This document shows, in pieces, positions 10,101 through 18,429 of a stretch of 40,633 bases of DNA. The stretch comes from a virus. The position numbers and the translations under genes are program-made. The notes below the pieces were generated by a model. It was not told the origin of the DNA. It made no database searches and saw nothing but the letters and a program-made list of their open reading frames with translations. The stretch lies in IMG/VR virus record IMGVR_UViG_3300023170_000065, positions 1-40,633 of that record, one strand, 5' to 3'. How positions within the stretch are numbered: position 1 is the stretch's first letter; each line of letters begins with the position of its first letter.

Positions 10101-12694
10101 GTACCATCTTCTGTTTCGGAGAATTTTAAGTTATCAGTAGCTAAAGAACTATCAGATACATCAAATCTGTATGTAATATTTGCTTCTAAGTTTAGTTGTG
10201 CGTCTTCTTGACCATTAAATCTAAATTTATTATTAGCTACATCAACAACAATAGTTTTAACCATTGTGTTGTCTGTATCTATAACAGTCTTGTTACTTAA
10301 TGTGTCTGAAGTATCTCTTGCTACTAATGTATCAGTAGAAGCAATTGGCATTGTGATGATATTTGAACCATCACTAAATTCGTAGTTTCCACTATTTAAA
10401 GTTATTGTATTTGTATCTAAGTAGATAGATGTACCACTTAGATATAAATCTCTGAACTTAAATGTACTAGAACCTAAGTCATAGGTAACATCTGTGTCGG
10501 GTATCAGATGTCCAGCTATAGTTGTAGCTTCAAGTGTTTTGTTACTTAAAGTTTGAGTTCCGTCTAATGTAACTACAGTACTGTCAATATCTACTGTTAC
10601 TGTTTGACCAGATACAGTAGTATCAAGTCCAGTTCCACCAGCTATTGTTAATATTTGAGAATCAAGGTCAATTGAACCAGTTCCAGTATCGCCAGCTATA
10701 TCTAAACCTTCTAAAGTAATTTGCGCAGCTACATAATCTACAACAGCAGCAGATGTAGGAATAGTTGTATCATTATCATTTGAACCTATACCTTCGGCTT
10801 CTGTTACAACAGCAGAGGCAGCTAAATCTGCTACTTCAATATTAGATATACTGTTACCAGTACCATTAGCGTCAAAAGTTTTGTTTGTAAGTGTATCTGT
10901 ACTACTTGCAGTTATAAAAGCAGAAGTAGTGTTGTCGTAAAGAGATAAATCATCTTCAACAGTTAAGCTTATTGAATCACCATTATCATCATAACCAACA
11001 GTAATTCTTGTTTGTGTTCCAGAAGTTAAAGCGTCTATAACTGCGTCTTGTGCATATTCATCTAAATCTGCTTTTACTTCAGTAGCGTCAAAACTAAAAT
11101 CAAAGTTTCCAGCAGTATTAGTTATTGTTACACCTGTACCACCTGTAAATGTGACTGTATCGCCAAGAGCTATATCGCTAGGAGTAGTTCCGTCTGTAAA
11201 AGTTATATCGCTGTTTACTAATTTTGCATTTTCAATTGAGCCAGCAAGCATTGCATTTGTTACGCCAAGAGCTTTTACTTGTAATGTATCTGTATCTATC
11301 TCTATAGAACTATCGTCTACATTTACAGAAAGAGTTGGTGTTTGACCTTCAGAGGCAGTGCCTGTAGTTGCAAGACCATCTCCAGCAGTAATATCTTCTA
11401 CATAGTTACCAGTTGTATCAGTTCCTAAAGCAACACTATCAGCTGCAATAGTTGCTGTAATACTTGCAGTATCTCCAGCATTTGTAAATGTTGCAGAACC
11501 AGTTACATCTCCTGTAAGTTCTACCGTTACCGCAGAAGACAAAGCGTCAGCGTCATCAGCTGTTCCTGTCAAATCTCCGATAAAGTTAGCAGCTACAAAG
11601 TCGTAAGCTCCAACAGTCCATCTATCGTTTCCTTCGTCCCAAACTAATTCTACATTTGTACTTGTTCCTCTATTTACAAGTAAGCCAGCATTAGCAGTCG
11701 GTGCTCCAGTTTCATCTGCATTAAGTTCTAGTATTGCGTCACCGATAGTAACTGTGTTAGATTCAACTGATGTAGTACTACCTTGAACTGTTAAGTTACC
11801 TGTGATAGTTACATCACCAGTAGCACTAATAGAAGCAGCAGTTATATCATCTGAATAAAAAGTTCCATCTACTGTTAAGTTGTTTGTTATGGTGACATCA
11901 TCTGGTAAACCAATTGTCAAAATCTGACCACTAGCACTAGTTTCTATTTCGTTTGCAGTTCCAGCAATAGTAAGCGATTGACTGTCTAAATCAACTGCAC
12001 CGGTTCCTGTATCACCTGCAAAGCCTAATTCTTCAAGTGTAATTTGTGCTGCTACATAATCAATGATTGCGGCAGTAGTTGCAATTTGTGTATCACTATC
12101 GTTAGAGCCAATACCTTCTGCTTCAGTAACAATGACAGAGGCTTTAAATGCACCTAATTCAAAATCTTGTATAGTGTTATCGTCATAGTCAATAGTTTTG
12201 TTTGTTAAAGTTTGTGCAAGGCTATCTAGTACTACAGTTCCAGTTGCGTCTGGAAAAGTAATTGTTCTATCGGCAGTTGGGTCTGTAACTAATAAAGTAG
12301 TTTCAAAAGCGTCATCAGTAGCTCCCTCTAATGCTATAGAAGGACCACTAACTGTTAAGTTTGATGTAAGTATTGTGTTGAATTGAACATCATCAGATGT
12401 TCCTAAACCTAAAGAATCTCTTACTGTAGAGCCAGATTCAACAACCCACTCTGAACCATTACCAACAATGAAGTTTGAGTCTGTTGGGCTTAAAGCAGCT
12501 AATTGGTCTAAGTTTATATCATAGGCTTGAACATCTACACCGATTTCTAAACCTAAAGCTTGTGCGGCACCTAAAGCTGTATTAGCTCCAGTACCACCAT
12601 CTGATATTGCAATAAAATCGTCAGAAAGAAATTCAGTAAACTCGACAATATCACTGCCGTTGTAATAATACCTAATTGGACTTTTAGCTGCCAC
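7196..12694 (-). CDS. Giant modular tail fibre or tail structural protein
   Basis: 1832 residues, starting at a GTG that shares one base with the upstream stop (TAGTG). It is built almost wholly of Thr/Ser/Asp/Gly-rich beta modules. An AEGIGSND...YVAAQITLE...SLTIAG unit occurs twice (about 11.96-12.14 kb and 10.64-10.82 kb). DPTADRTI..P..GTV modules and a DLGSSTFKFRDLYLSG module also recur. Residues ~1071-1158 resemble a cupredoxin domain with Cys1144, His1147 and Met1150, and a decayed copy lies just before it. Residues ~1300-1430 resemble a capsid-cement-like beta fold (SGSTITKGTPVYISG...VGDDLYISTTG). It is probably a trimeric or multi-copy surface fibre. The exact site on the virion is unknown. 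Confidence 0.8.
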   Translation of the reverse strand: MAAKSPIRYYYNGSDIVEFTEFLSDDFIAISDGGTGANTALGAAQALGLEIGVDVQAYDINLDQLAALSPTDSNFIVGNGSEWVVESGSTVRDSLGLGTSDDVQFNTILTSNLTVSGPSIALEGATDDAFETTLLVTDPTADRTITFPDATGTVVLDSLAQTLTNKTIDYDDNTIQDFELGAFKASVIVTEAEGIGSNDSDTQIATTAAIIDYVAAQITLEELGFAGDTGTGAVDLDSQSLTIAGTANEIETSASGQILTIGLPDDVTITNNLTVDGTFYSDDITAASISATGDVTITGNLTVQGSTTSVESNTVTIGDAILELNADETGAPTANAGLLVNRGTSTNVELVWDEGNDRWTVGAYDFVAANFIGDLTGTADDADALSSAVTVELTGDVTGSATFTNAGDTASITATIAADSVALGTDTTGNYVEDITAGDGLATTGTASEGQTPTLSVNVDDSSIEIDTDTLQVKALGVTNAMLAGSIENAKLVNSDITFTDGTTPSDIALGDTVTFTGGTGVTITNTAGNFDFSFDATEVKADLDEYAQDAVIDALTSGTQTRITVGYDDNGDSISLTVEDDLSLYDNTTSAFITASSTDTLTNKTFDANGTGNSISNIEVADLAASAVVTEAEGIGSNDNDTTIPTSAAVVDYVAAQITLEGLDIAGDTGTGSIDLDSQILTIAGGTGLDTTVSGQTVTVDIDSTVVTLDGTQTLSNKTLEATTIAGHLIPDTDVTYDLGSSTFKFRDLYLSGTSIYLDTNTITLNSGNYEFSDGSNIITMPIASTDTLVARDTSDTLSNKTVIDTDNTMVKTIVVDVANNKFRFNGQEDAQLNLEANITYRFDVSDSSLATDNLKFSETEDGTNTVVSSSYVTDIFDPSLIINDTITFTAAHGLTTGDEIQYDSAGDFDISGLTNGTDYYAIVTSTTEIQVAASASDASAGTQITISNGSATQQQVFRTYTYVYGTEYTTNITDVGTQGQAGAYKDVRVHTTTPTLFPFSSANTNRGGNAKSRRALSGKFLTDDSDDTIVNKIIDLEQNTILINYAVTVAQDSGGNNKYFIDGEESASLTLVSGFTYRFDISDSSLSSHPFYLSDGKDGIHANGTQLTSADGVTKVGSEGTDDSYLQIVVNSTTPDLIYYYCGVHSGMGGDAVMSVAGSDLTGLSTDDILQGVNNLYYSNNLVDNYLQGGTGITYSSGTLSVDSSIITNQTAFSGTIDTAQDLVLMWDNSASDLRKTTIGDILANAGAGSMSSFTLSDGTLTSPITDGDTVTFNGTTNEIEVSVGSDSVTIGLTEEISVDVKGAIHVAAKNESGSTITKGTPVYISGQAGNGQDFTVDVADADDSAKMPAVGVMYADGANNTDVTIVTHGKFIGIDTSSFSVGDDLYISTTGTLTNTKPSGETAGIQKIAKVIRVHASSGQIYVMGASRTNATPNLDDGDIFIGNASNQAVTASLDTKISDYLGAGGDITIGGNLIVQGTTTTIDSTSINVQNAFVFEGATDDAFETTLTVVDPTADRTINLPDNDGTVLLDLPSIISDRTVHSGTLDTTNDTVLLYDASITALRQISVSALLASAGSGNMSSFLVAADSGTSEEVTDGQTFTITGGTGIDTTVSASDTVTIDIDSTVITTSSSVNDLSDVNASGAQNEQVLQYNSGAGEWQPAYVSGGGGGGTPDSIQLINFLGIEEYIPVTNSEIPFIEYDGSSDNSDPLPITGSVLDFQETTDGVTFTDDDIQLAVSRETFQVISNEEGTTSVSTTETTDTVSIFTEGKKRLVVDELGVAIGEDGMGYRNNDTYDETQTVPQNQNMMMVGPITFGGTITVEGRLVVV
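9221..9487 (-). other. Cupredoxin-like domain inside the giant fibre
   Basis: Residues ~1071-1158 of the 1832-residue protein read as a small Greek-key domain: FTYRFDISDSSLSSHPFYLS, then a loop, then DLIYYYCGVHSGMGG. His1091, Cys1144, His1147 and Met1150 are placed like the His...Cys-x2-His-x(n)-Met ligands of type 1 copper proteins, and the CGxHSxM string also resembles half of the CuA loop of cytochrome oxidase subunit II. The residues are visible in the sequence. Copper binding is inference, and the spacing to Met (x2) is shorter than in plastocyanin (x4). Confidence 0.5.
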
Positions 12695-13833
12695 TATAAT
12701 GCACTTTCTGCCATATCTATTTCAAAATCTTGCGTAGTAGTTCCGTCTGATTCTCTAAGTCTGAACAAAAGACTATTATCATTTGAAGCAGGCATTGTAA
12801 CTTTGTGAATAGTAGTTCCATCTGCTTCTCTACAGACAACAGCTCTCGTGCTAAAACCTACTGATGTTCCGCCACCACTTACTTCCGCACCAGATACAGT
12901 ACGATTTATAAAGTGATTATTAATCGGCATTCCAGACAGTGTTCCGTCCGCTCTTCTTGTAGGTATTCTACCACTCATACTTAAAGTTCTTGGTAAGACA
13001 GCTTTTAGATTCACAGTATTAGATGATGTATCTGTAGTAATCTCTAATTTATTTCTATCTGTAGAAGTAGCTAATTCAATACTATCTGTTTGAGAACTAG
13101 ATGTAATTGTACTTTGTCCAGACACTGTAATGTTAGACAAAGCATTTTGGTTTGATTCACCTACTTGTACAGACGATATAGTTATTCTGTCATTTTGTGT
13201 GTTAAAGTCTAAGTCTATTCCTTGACCAGCTACAAAAGTAAGAGTGTCATTTTGATTATCAGCTTCAATAGTACTACCACTAGCTTGACCAGCACCAGCA
13301 ATAACATCCATATATTTGAATGTGTTGTGTGCTGTACTATCGCTAGCAATTGTTATATTATTACCAGAAGTTGATATATCTATACCCGAGCCAGCTACAA
13401 GAGTTAAAGTATCTTCTGTAGTATCTGCTGTTACCGTAACTTCACCAGATACTGCTATGTTACTAAAAGCATTCTGGGTGTAATCCATAGTTGCCCATGA
13501 AATATTTCCATTACCATCAGTTTGTAAGAATTGACCAACAGTACCTGTATCTCCATTTATGGACATTTTTCCAGAAAGAAAGTTTATCTTTCCGTCTGTT
13601 TCTATTTTTAAGTATTCAGTAGAATCAGCACCTAAATATACAGGATTGCTATTAGTTGTACCTATTGATAAAGCACCATCAGAAAATATAGATTTACCGT
13701 CTAAATAAAGAATGTCATTAAGAGATTCAATACTTACTATGTAATTACTTGCTTGATATCCTTCAAATGTATATGTATAAGATGGGTCAGTCGCCATCTC
13801 CAGTGTTAAATCAGAATGTGTTACTTGGGCCAT
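12694..13833 (-). CDS. Tail fibre or tail-tip accessory protein with triplicated beta module
   Basis: 379 residues. After an N-terminal region with YLDGKSIFSDG and YLGADSTEYLKI segments, three related modules follow at residues ~118-262. Each opens with QNAFSNIAVSG, HNTFKYMDV or QNALSNITVSG and continues to a T-D/N-D-T/S-L/I-x-L/F-V-A-G-like core. The same module occurs once in the 589-residue fibre. The C-terminal ~100 residues (RTLSMSGRIPTRRADGTLSG, then a VGFSTRAVVCREADGTT segment) form a distinct domain. The gene shares one base with each neighbour (TAATG at 13833, TAGTG at 12694). A structural fibre role is inferred from composition and location. Confidence 0.75.
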   Translation of the reverse strand: MAQVTHSDLTLEMATDPSYTYTFEGYQASNYIVSIESLNDILYLDGKSIFSDGALSIGTTNSNPVYLGADSTEYLKIETDGKINFLSGKMSINGDTGTVGQFLQTDGNGNISWATMDYTQNAFSNIAVSGEVTVTADTTEDTLTLVAGSGIDISTSGNNITIASDSTAHNTFKYMDVIAGAGQASGSTIEADNQNDTLTFVAGQGIDLDFNTQNDRITISSVQVGESNQNALSNITVSGQSTITSSSQTDSIELATSTDRNKLEITTDTSSNTVNLKAVLPRTLSMSGRIPTRRADGTLSGMPINNHFINRTVSGAEVSGGGTSVGFSTRAVVCREADGTTIHKVTMPASNDNSLLFRLRESDGTTTQDFEIDMAESAL

Positions 13834-14123
13834 TAGACTTGCTCTCCGCGCTCATCAAATTCTTCTTCTTGAAAGTTTTCCCAAGCACCTCCCATCTTTT
13901 CATATATATATCTCATACGATATATTTCTTTTTGCAGTTCCTTATTCGTAGAAACCCATGCTTCATATTCGGAATGAGTTTCATCTAACATGTTTAAATT
14001 GTGATTAAATAGCGCAGCTTCTAAGTCGTAAATCATTTCAAGTATCATACCTAATTTGTCACTATGACTTAATAATTTATATTCAAAATTATTTTTTTCT
14101 TTTTTAGGTTTTTCTTCAGCCAT
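13833..14123 (-). CDS. Small coiled-coil protein between fibre genes
   Basis: 96 residues, Glu/Lys-rich and predicted mainly helical: a basic start (MAEEKPKKEKNNFEYK), a long middle with heptad-like hydrophobic spacing (LGMILEMIYDLEAALFNHNL), then an aromatic, acidic end. No family recognised. It shares single bases with the S74 fibre gene before it and the 379-residue gene after it (TAATG both times), so it is translated with them. A fibre assembly chaperone is possible, but only position supports it. Confidence 0.7.
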   Translation of the reverse strand: MAEEKPKKEKNNFEYKLLSHSDKLGMILEMIYDLEAALFNHNLNMLDETHSEYEAWVSTNKELQKEIYRMRYIYEKMGGAWENFQEEEFDERGEQV

Positions 14124-15433
14124 TATCCCTCCAAAGCTGCCAATCTTGATTCTAGCTCATCATTCTTAGCTGAGAGTTCTTGTACTGCTTTAATAAGAGC
14201 ATAAGTAAGAGGTCTCTCATCATAACTTTTTGTATTTTGTATTAACACACCATCTACCATTACACCTAAATCTTCTTCTGTTTCATTACCATCTTCATCT
14301 GTAACAATATGAGTGCTCGGTGCTGTATCAACTATATCTGGCATAACTGCTTCTACTTCTTGAGCTAAAAGACCATATTGTAATTCTGTATTTTCTGGAT
14401 ATGGTCTTACATCGTCTTTCCAATCATAAGTTATTGGACGAAGTTGTAAAATTTCCTCTAAACCATAATTTATATCTGTGATATTTTCTTTTAATCTTTC
14501 ATCAGAATAAGGGTTGTATAAGGTATAAGAGGAACCAGCTGAGTTGTATGTGAATACATAAGCTCCATTACTAGCACCAACTATTCTAATACCATTACTA
14601 GTACCACCTCTATGTATATCAACTGTATTGTTATTACCTCTAAATTCATCTCCAGTTACATACCCAGTTGCAATTAAATTACCACCAGAAGTAAAAGAGC
14701 TACCATTGTTAAGTTCAAGGTCATTTGCATTAGTGATACCTCTGTTGTTCAGATTTAATTCTCCGTACAAAATTGATAATCCGCTACTTGCGTTTACAAC
14801 AACTTGATTACCACTAATAGCTCCAAAACCGCTTATTTTAGATGGATTTAATCCAGAAGCTATTTTAGCGTCTCCAATTGCTTCATCAACAAGTGTATTT
14901 ATAATGTTTTGTGAAGTTATTGATAAGTTATCAAAACTTAAATCATCTGTTATAACACTATTTACATCTAAAGAGTCAGCTTCTATTTTTCCACCATTTA
15001 TTTCAGTAGAATTATTATTAATATCATTAGCAGCACCACCAGCGCTTATATAACCGGAAATAGTTGCAGAAGTAGCTGTTAAGGCTCCTGTACTAGATAC
15101 CTTAAATGGAGCACTTGAATAACTTGAAGAACCAACCCACATATTTCCATTACTATCTACATGAAAACTAGAATTGTCATTTCCACCAATATTGATGGTA
15201 CCACCAGATAATTCTCCAGTAAATGTTCCAGAAACTGCGGTTAAAGAACCCGTAAATGTTCCACCAGCTGCACTTAAATTTCCAGAAAAAGTTCCAGAAT
15301 TTGCTACTAAGTCACCATTTGCCCAAACATAAAAAGGTGCTTCTGAACGAGTAGTTGCGTCAAAAGTTTTTCTATCAGAACCTAACCAAAGGTTTCCATT
15401 GCTATCTACATGAAATCCGTCTGCTATTGCCAT
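14123..15433 (-). CDS. Tail fibre with C-terminal S74 peptidase/chaperone domain
   Basis: 436 residues. Two related N-terminal modules (residues ~8-70 and ~86-135) each contain FHVDSNGNLWLGS or FHVDSNGNMWVGS, then APF, then a GTFSG/ATISG shaft stretch. At residue 310 the sequence SDERLKENI starts the endosialidase-type intramolecular chaperone (peptidase S74). In this family Ser310 and Lys315 are the expected catalytic dyad, and the chain cleaves itself just before the serine after trimerisation. The terminal helix (LIKAVQELSAKNDELESRLA) is the usual trimeric coiled coil. The motif is clear; self-cleavage is known for the family and inferred here. It sits directly downstream of the tail tip gene, fitting a tip-attached fibre. 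Confidence 0.9.
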   Translation of the reverse strand: MAIADGFHVDSNGNLWLGSDRKTFDATTRSEAPFYVWANGDLVANSGTFSGNLSAAGGTFTGSLTAVSGTFTGELSGGTINIGGNDNSSFHVDSNGNMWVGSSSYSSAPFKVSSTGALTATSATISGYISAGGAANDINNNSTEINGGKIEADSLDVNSVITDDLSFDNLSITSQNIINTLVDEAIGDAKIASGLNPSKISGFGAISGNQVVVNASSGLSILYGELNLNNRGITNANDLELNNGSSFTSGGNLIATGYVTGDEFRGNNNTVDIHRGGTSNGIRIVGASNGAYVFTYNSAGSSYTLYNPYSDERLKENITDINYGLEEILQLRPITYDWKDDVRPYPENTELQYGLLAQEVEAVMPDIVDTAPSTHIVTDEDGNETEEDLGVMVDGVLIQNTKSYDERPLTYALIKAVQELSAKNDELESRLAALEG

Positions 15434-18429
15434 TATCCTATGTGTATCTCCCCAGCTGTAAGTGTACCACGGAACTCTCCAGCCTCGAACTCAACTGTTC
15501 CGTCAGATTTAATTATCCAACCTGCTGTTCCAGTAACATAGTTGTCACTTCTTATTGTTCCGAGTACAGGGTTTAATGGGTCACTACTATCTGTATCTAT
15601 TATTATTTCTTTACCACTAATAGTTCCTGCTGTAATTTTTCCAGCAGATAAATCATTTATCTTTGCATTTGTAACTGCTAAGTCATCTATCTTTGCACTT
15701 GTAATAGCAGCGTTAGATATAAATTGAGTATTAATTAAAACCTCTGTTACTTGACCTGCTGTAGAAGGGTCTGATTCGTTACCAGCAACATCAACTGCTG
15801 TTACTTTATAATAGGCAACACCTTCTGTTGATGAAGGGAAATCACCAATAGCTGGTATTCCTAAAGTCACATGTGCTGACTTTGCTTCTATTTGTCCTAC
15901 TAAATTACTTGAACTAATTGTAAAATCTGATGTAAGACCACGATAAACATTCAAGTGGTCAATATCTACTGGTAAAGAAAAGTTTGTAGGGTTAGAAATA
16001 GGGTTTCCATCTGAGTCTTTAGCTGCACCTAAATTGTGTTGTATCTGTACACGAGTTGGATTACCAGCAACAGTTCCATAAGTACCTGTTGGAGGCAATG
16101 GTTCTGGTGGGACAGTTGCGTCTGCCGGCATAGCTACTGCTGATAGTACACTAAATCCTCCAGAGAATCCAGAGTTATCAATTGCAGCTACTCCAAACTC
16201 ATAAGTGTTTTGAGAACCTAAACCTTTTATAACTACAGATGTAGTTCCAAACTCTACTGTTAAGTATTCATAGTCAGTAACTTGATTATCATTTTGGTCA
16301 ATTAAGTTATTACCATCACTATCGGTTACCTGCCTGTATCTTACGCGATACATATTTCCATCAGTAATTCTTGAACCATCAGTGTTAGTAGGTTGTTCCC
16401 AACTTAACTTAGCAAATGCAAAAGGTCTACCAGTTCCATCTTGATAAGTTCCAGTTGCAGCAGAAAAATTTGTTGGTGCGTCTGGTACTGTAAATTCATT
16501 AGTACCACCAACTGCAATTATTGAACCAGAACCTCTTAAATCTTCGTTTATATTTCTTGTAGTAGAACCTACTTCTATTTGAGTTACTCCAACTTCAAAC
16601 TCTACATAATCTGTTAAGTCTGTATAGTTACCATCACCATCTCTATAAAAAACACCCATCTCATCTGTTATAGGAAAACTAAGTCCCATAACTCTAATTT
16701 TTATTGGATGTAATATTTGACCTTGATAAGTTATTTCGTGTTTATCTCTGTTTTCTAAATTAGCGTCATTGTCTGTATCTTCAAATCCTACATCTGGGTC
16801 CCAGACAAAGATAATATCTCCTACACCAATATCTCCAGAGACATCATAATCTTCTAAACCAACATTTAAAGTTTTCTGTATTTTATTGTATTCATTTAAG
16901 TATGCTTCTGCTCTTACATCTCTTAACGAATCTGGTACATCATTTTCAGATAGTATCTGTATTCTCTCTAATGTATTACCAAACAAATCTTTATAAGGAA
17001 CACTTTTAGCGTCTGCTTGTCCTAAGTTTATTTCTACACCATAGTTAGAAGCTATAAGTTCTACACGGCTTACATAATCTTCTGCGTTGAACTCTGTGCT
17101 TAAATCTATTCCAGAATAACCTTTTATTTGCGGGTCAGCACCAGATAAATCTCTGACAATCATTCCTTGAGGAGTATTATTTTCGTGTCCAGTAAATAAA
17201 GCAGAAGGTGGACCAACATCTATAGTTCCGTCATTGTTCATTTTGAACTCTGCACCTAAAGCTACACAAATATCTTTTATAGCCTTATATGCAGATTCCA
17301 TATAATGTTTACCTGTATATGTTTTAGCAGCAGTCTGTGCTGATGGAGGATTTATAGAAAAAGGAAAAGGAGATTCCCAATACTTTGCTTCTCCTCTAGT
17401 AATTACTAAAGCGTCTAAATACCCTTCAAAATGGTTACCATTCTGTCCTTTACCAATTTGCAAAGATTCAGAACTAACTCTTATGTAAAGCTCATCTCTA
17501 GTTGCTTCCGAAACTTTAACACCATTTTTAAATGTTCTAAATTTTCCGCCTTGACGAGATACGGCAAAATGATTCCATTGATTTAAGTTAATAGAACCCA
17601 TATTCATATTCAAATCTTCTGATTCGTTATAACCATCTCCGTCGTGTGTTACAAGAAATCTATTGTTACCACTAACTAATTTACCGGCTATCCAAGGAGA
17701 ATAAGTATCATTATTTCTAGCCATTACAGTAGGATTACCGCTAGATGATGTTCTATATTCCCACCATTCAATTGTAAAATCTCTAAATGTTAAATCTAAC
17801 TCTGGTCTATCAGCAACTGTTACATATCCTCCCGGAAAAAATCCAAGACTACTATTTCCATATTTAGCTTGGTCCGTAGTTATTTCTGCTTCGGTTAATG
17901 TAATTATTTGATTTTGAGTATAGTTAGAACCATCAGTGGTTGTAGTATCTCCATCACTTCCTTCAAAGTTAAGTAGCAATACTGTTGTATCGAAATCAAC
18001 TTCAGTTACTGTACCTTTTCTTACAGCTCTTTGATTAGCTTCTTCATCTCTTAGTATTCCATAAGGAGTAGAAGTATTTCTATCAATAACATCATCTAAT
18101 GTGTCATTAACATAACTTCTTACAGCACCTACACCTGCATTTCTTGCAAGAACCATACCACGAGAATCACTATCACCTAAATATGCAAGTATTCCTTGAC
18201 CGCTTATGTCTATACCTTCTTCTCCAATTTCTTGAGAAGTTATGATACCTACATACCTAGCCATATCACGAATTTGTGCGTCAGTAAATTCCTCTGGAGA
18301 TATTCTTGTAGGAGTAAAAACTATGTTACCCCATGGCTCAATAGTATTGACAACAGAGTTTGGTGTTGTTTCTAAATTTAATAGCACATTAAATGTGCCG
18401 GGAGTCATTAATTTTTCATTTACACTCAT
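15433..18429 (-). CDS. Tail tip/hub protein with LamG and fibronectin type III domains
   Basis: 998 residues. The N-terminal part (1-145) and residues ~353-640 look like a siphovirus tail-hub or tail-associated domain (YKAIKDICVALGAEFKMNND, DGTIDVGPP, ASNYGVEINLGQAD). Between them lies a concanavalin A-like LamG domain at ~146-352 (VLLLNFEGSDGD, FTIEWWEY, WNHFAVSRQGGKFRTFKNGV, QIGKGQNG), which typically binds sugars. Two fibronectin type III-like domains follow at ~648-768 and ~773-898 (VPDAPTNFS, YEFGVAAIDNSG; VAYYKVTAVDVAGNES). The last 95 residues (SNAAITSAKIDDLAVTNAKI, then GKITAGTISG) are the usual J-type end that leads into fibres. It overlaps the upstream gene by 4 bases. It is the likely central tip joining tail tube to fibres. 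Confidence 0.85.
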   Translation of the reverse strand: MSVNEKLMTPGTFNVLLNLETTPNSVVNTIEPWGNIVFTPTRISPEEFTDAQIRDMARYVGIITSQEIGEEGIDISGQGILAYLGDSDSRGMVLARNAGVGAVRSYVNDTLDDVIDRNTSTPYGILRDEEANQRAVRKGTVTEVDFDTTVLLLNFEGSDGDTTTTDGSNYTQNQIITLTEAEITTDQAKYGNSSLGFFPGGYVTVADRPELDLTFRDFTIEWWEYRTSSSGNPTVMARNNDTYSPWIAGKLVSGNNRFLVTHDGDGYNESEDLNMNMGSINLNQWNHFAVSRQGGKFRTFKNGVKVSEATRDELYIRVSSESLQIGKGQNGNHFEGYLDALVITRGEAKYWESPFPFSINPPSAQTAAKTYTGKHYMESAYKAIKDICVALGAEFKMNNDGTIDVGPPSALFTGHENNTPQGMIVRDLSGADPQIKGYSGIDLSTEFNAEDYVSRVELIASNYGVEINLGQADAKSVPYKDLFGNTLERIQILSENDVPDSLRDVRAEAYLNEYNKIQKTLNVGLEDYDVSGDIGVGDIIFVWDPDVGFEDTDNDANLENRDKHEITYQGQILHPIKIRVMGLSFPITDEMGVFYRDGDGNYTDLTDYVEFEVGVTQIEVGSTTRNINEDLRGSGSIIAVGGTNEFTVPDAPTNFSAATGTYQDGTGRPFAFAKLSWEQPTNTDGSRITDGNMYRVRYRQVTDSDGNNLIDQNDNQVTDYEYLTVEFGTTSVVIKGLGSQNTYEFGVAAIDNSGFSGGFSVLSAVAMPADATVPPEPLPPTGTYGTVAGNPTRVQIQHNLGAAKDSDGNPISNPTNFSLPVDIDHLNVYRGLTSDFTISSSNLVGQIEAKSAHVTLGIPAIGDFPSSTEGVAYYKVTAVDVAGNESDPSTAGQVTEVLINTQFISNAAITSAKIDDLAVTNAKINDLSAGKITAGTISGKEIIIDTDSSDPLNPVLGTIRSDNYVTGTAGWIIKSDGTVEFEAGEFRGTLTAGEIHIG

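Noticed and set aside
7196-13833. Repeats suggestive of a CRISPR array
   Set aside because: The repeats are protein-coding modules of differing length in frame, not short identical repeats with unique spacers.
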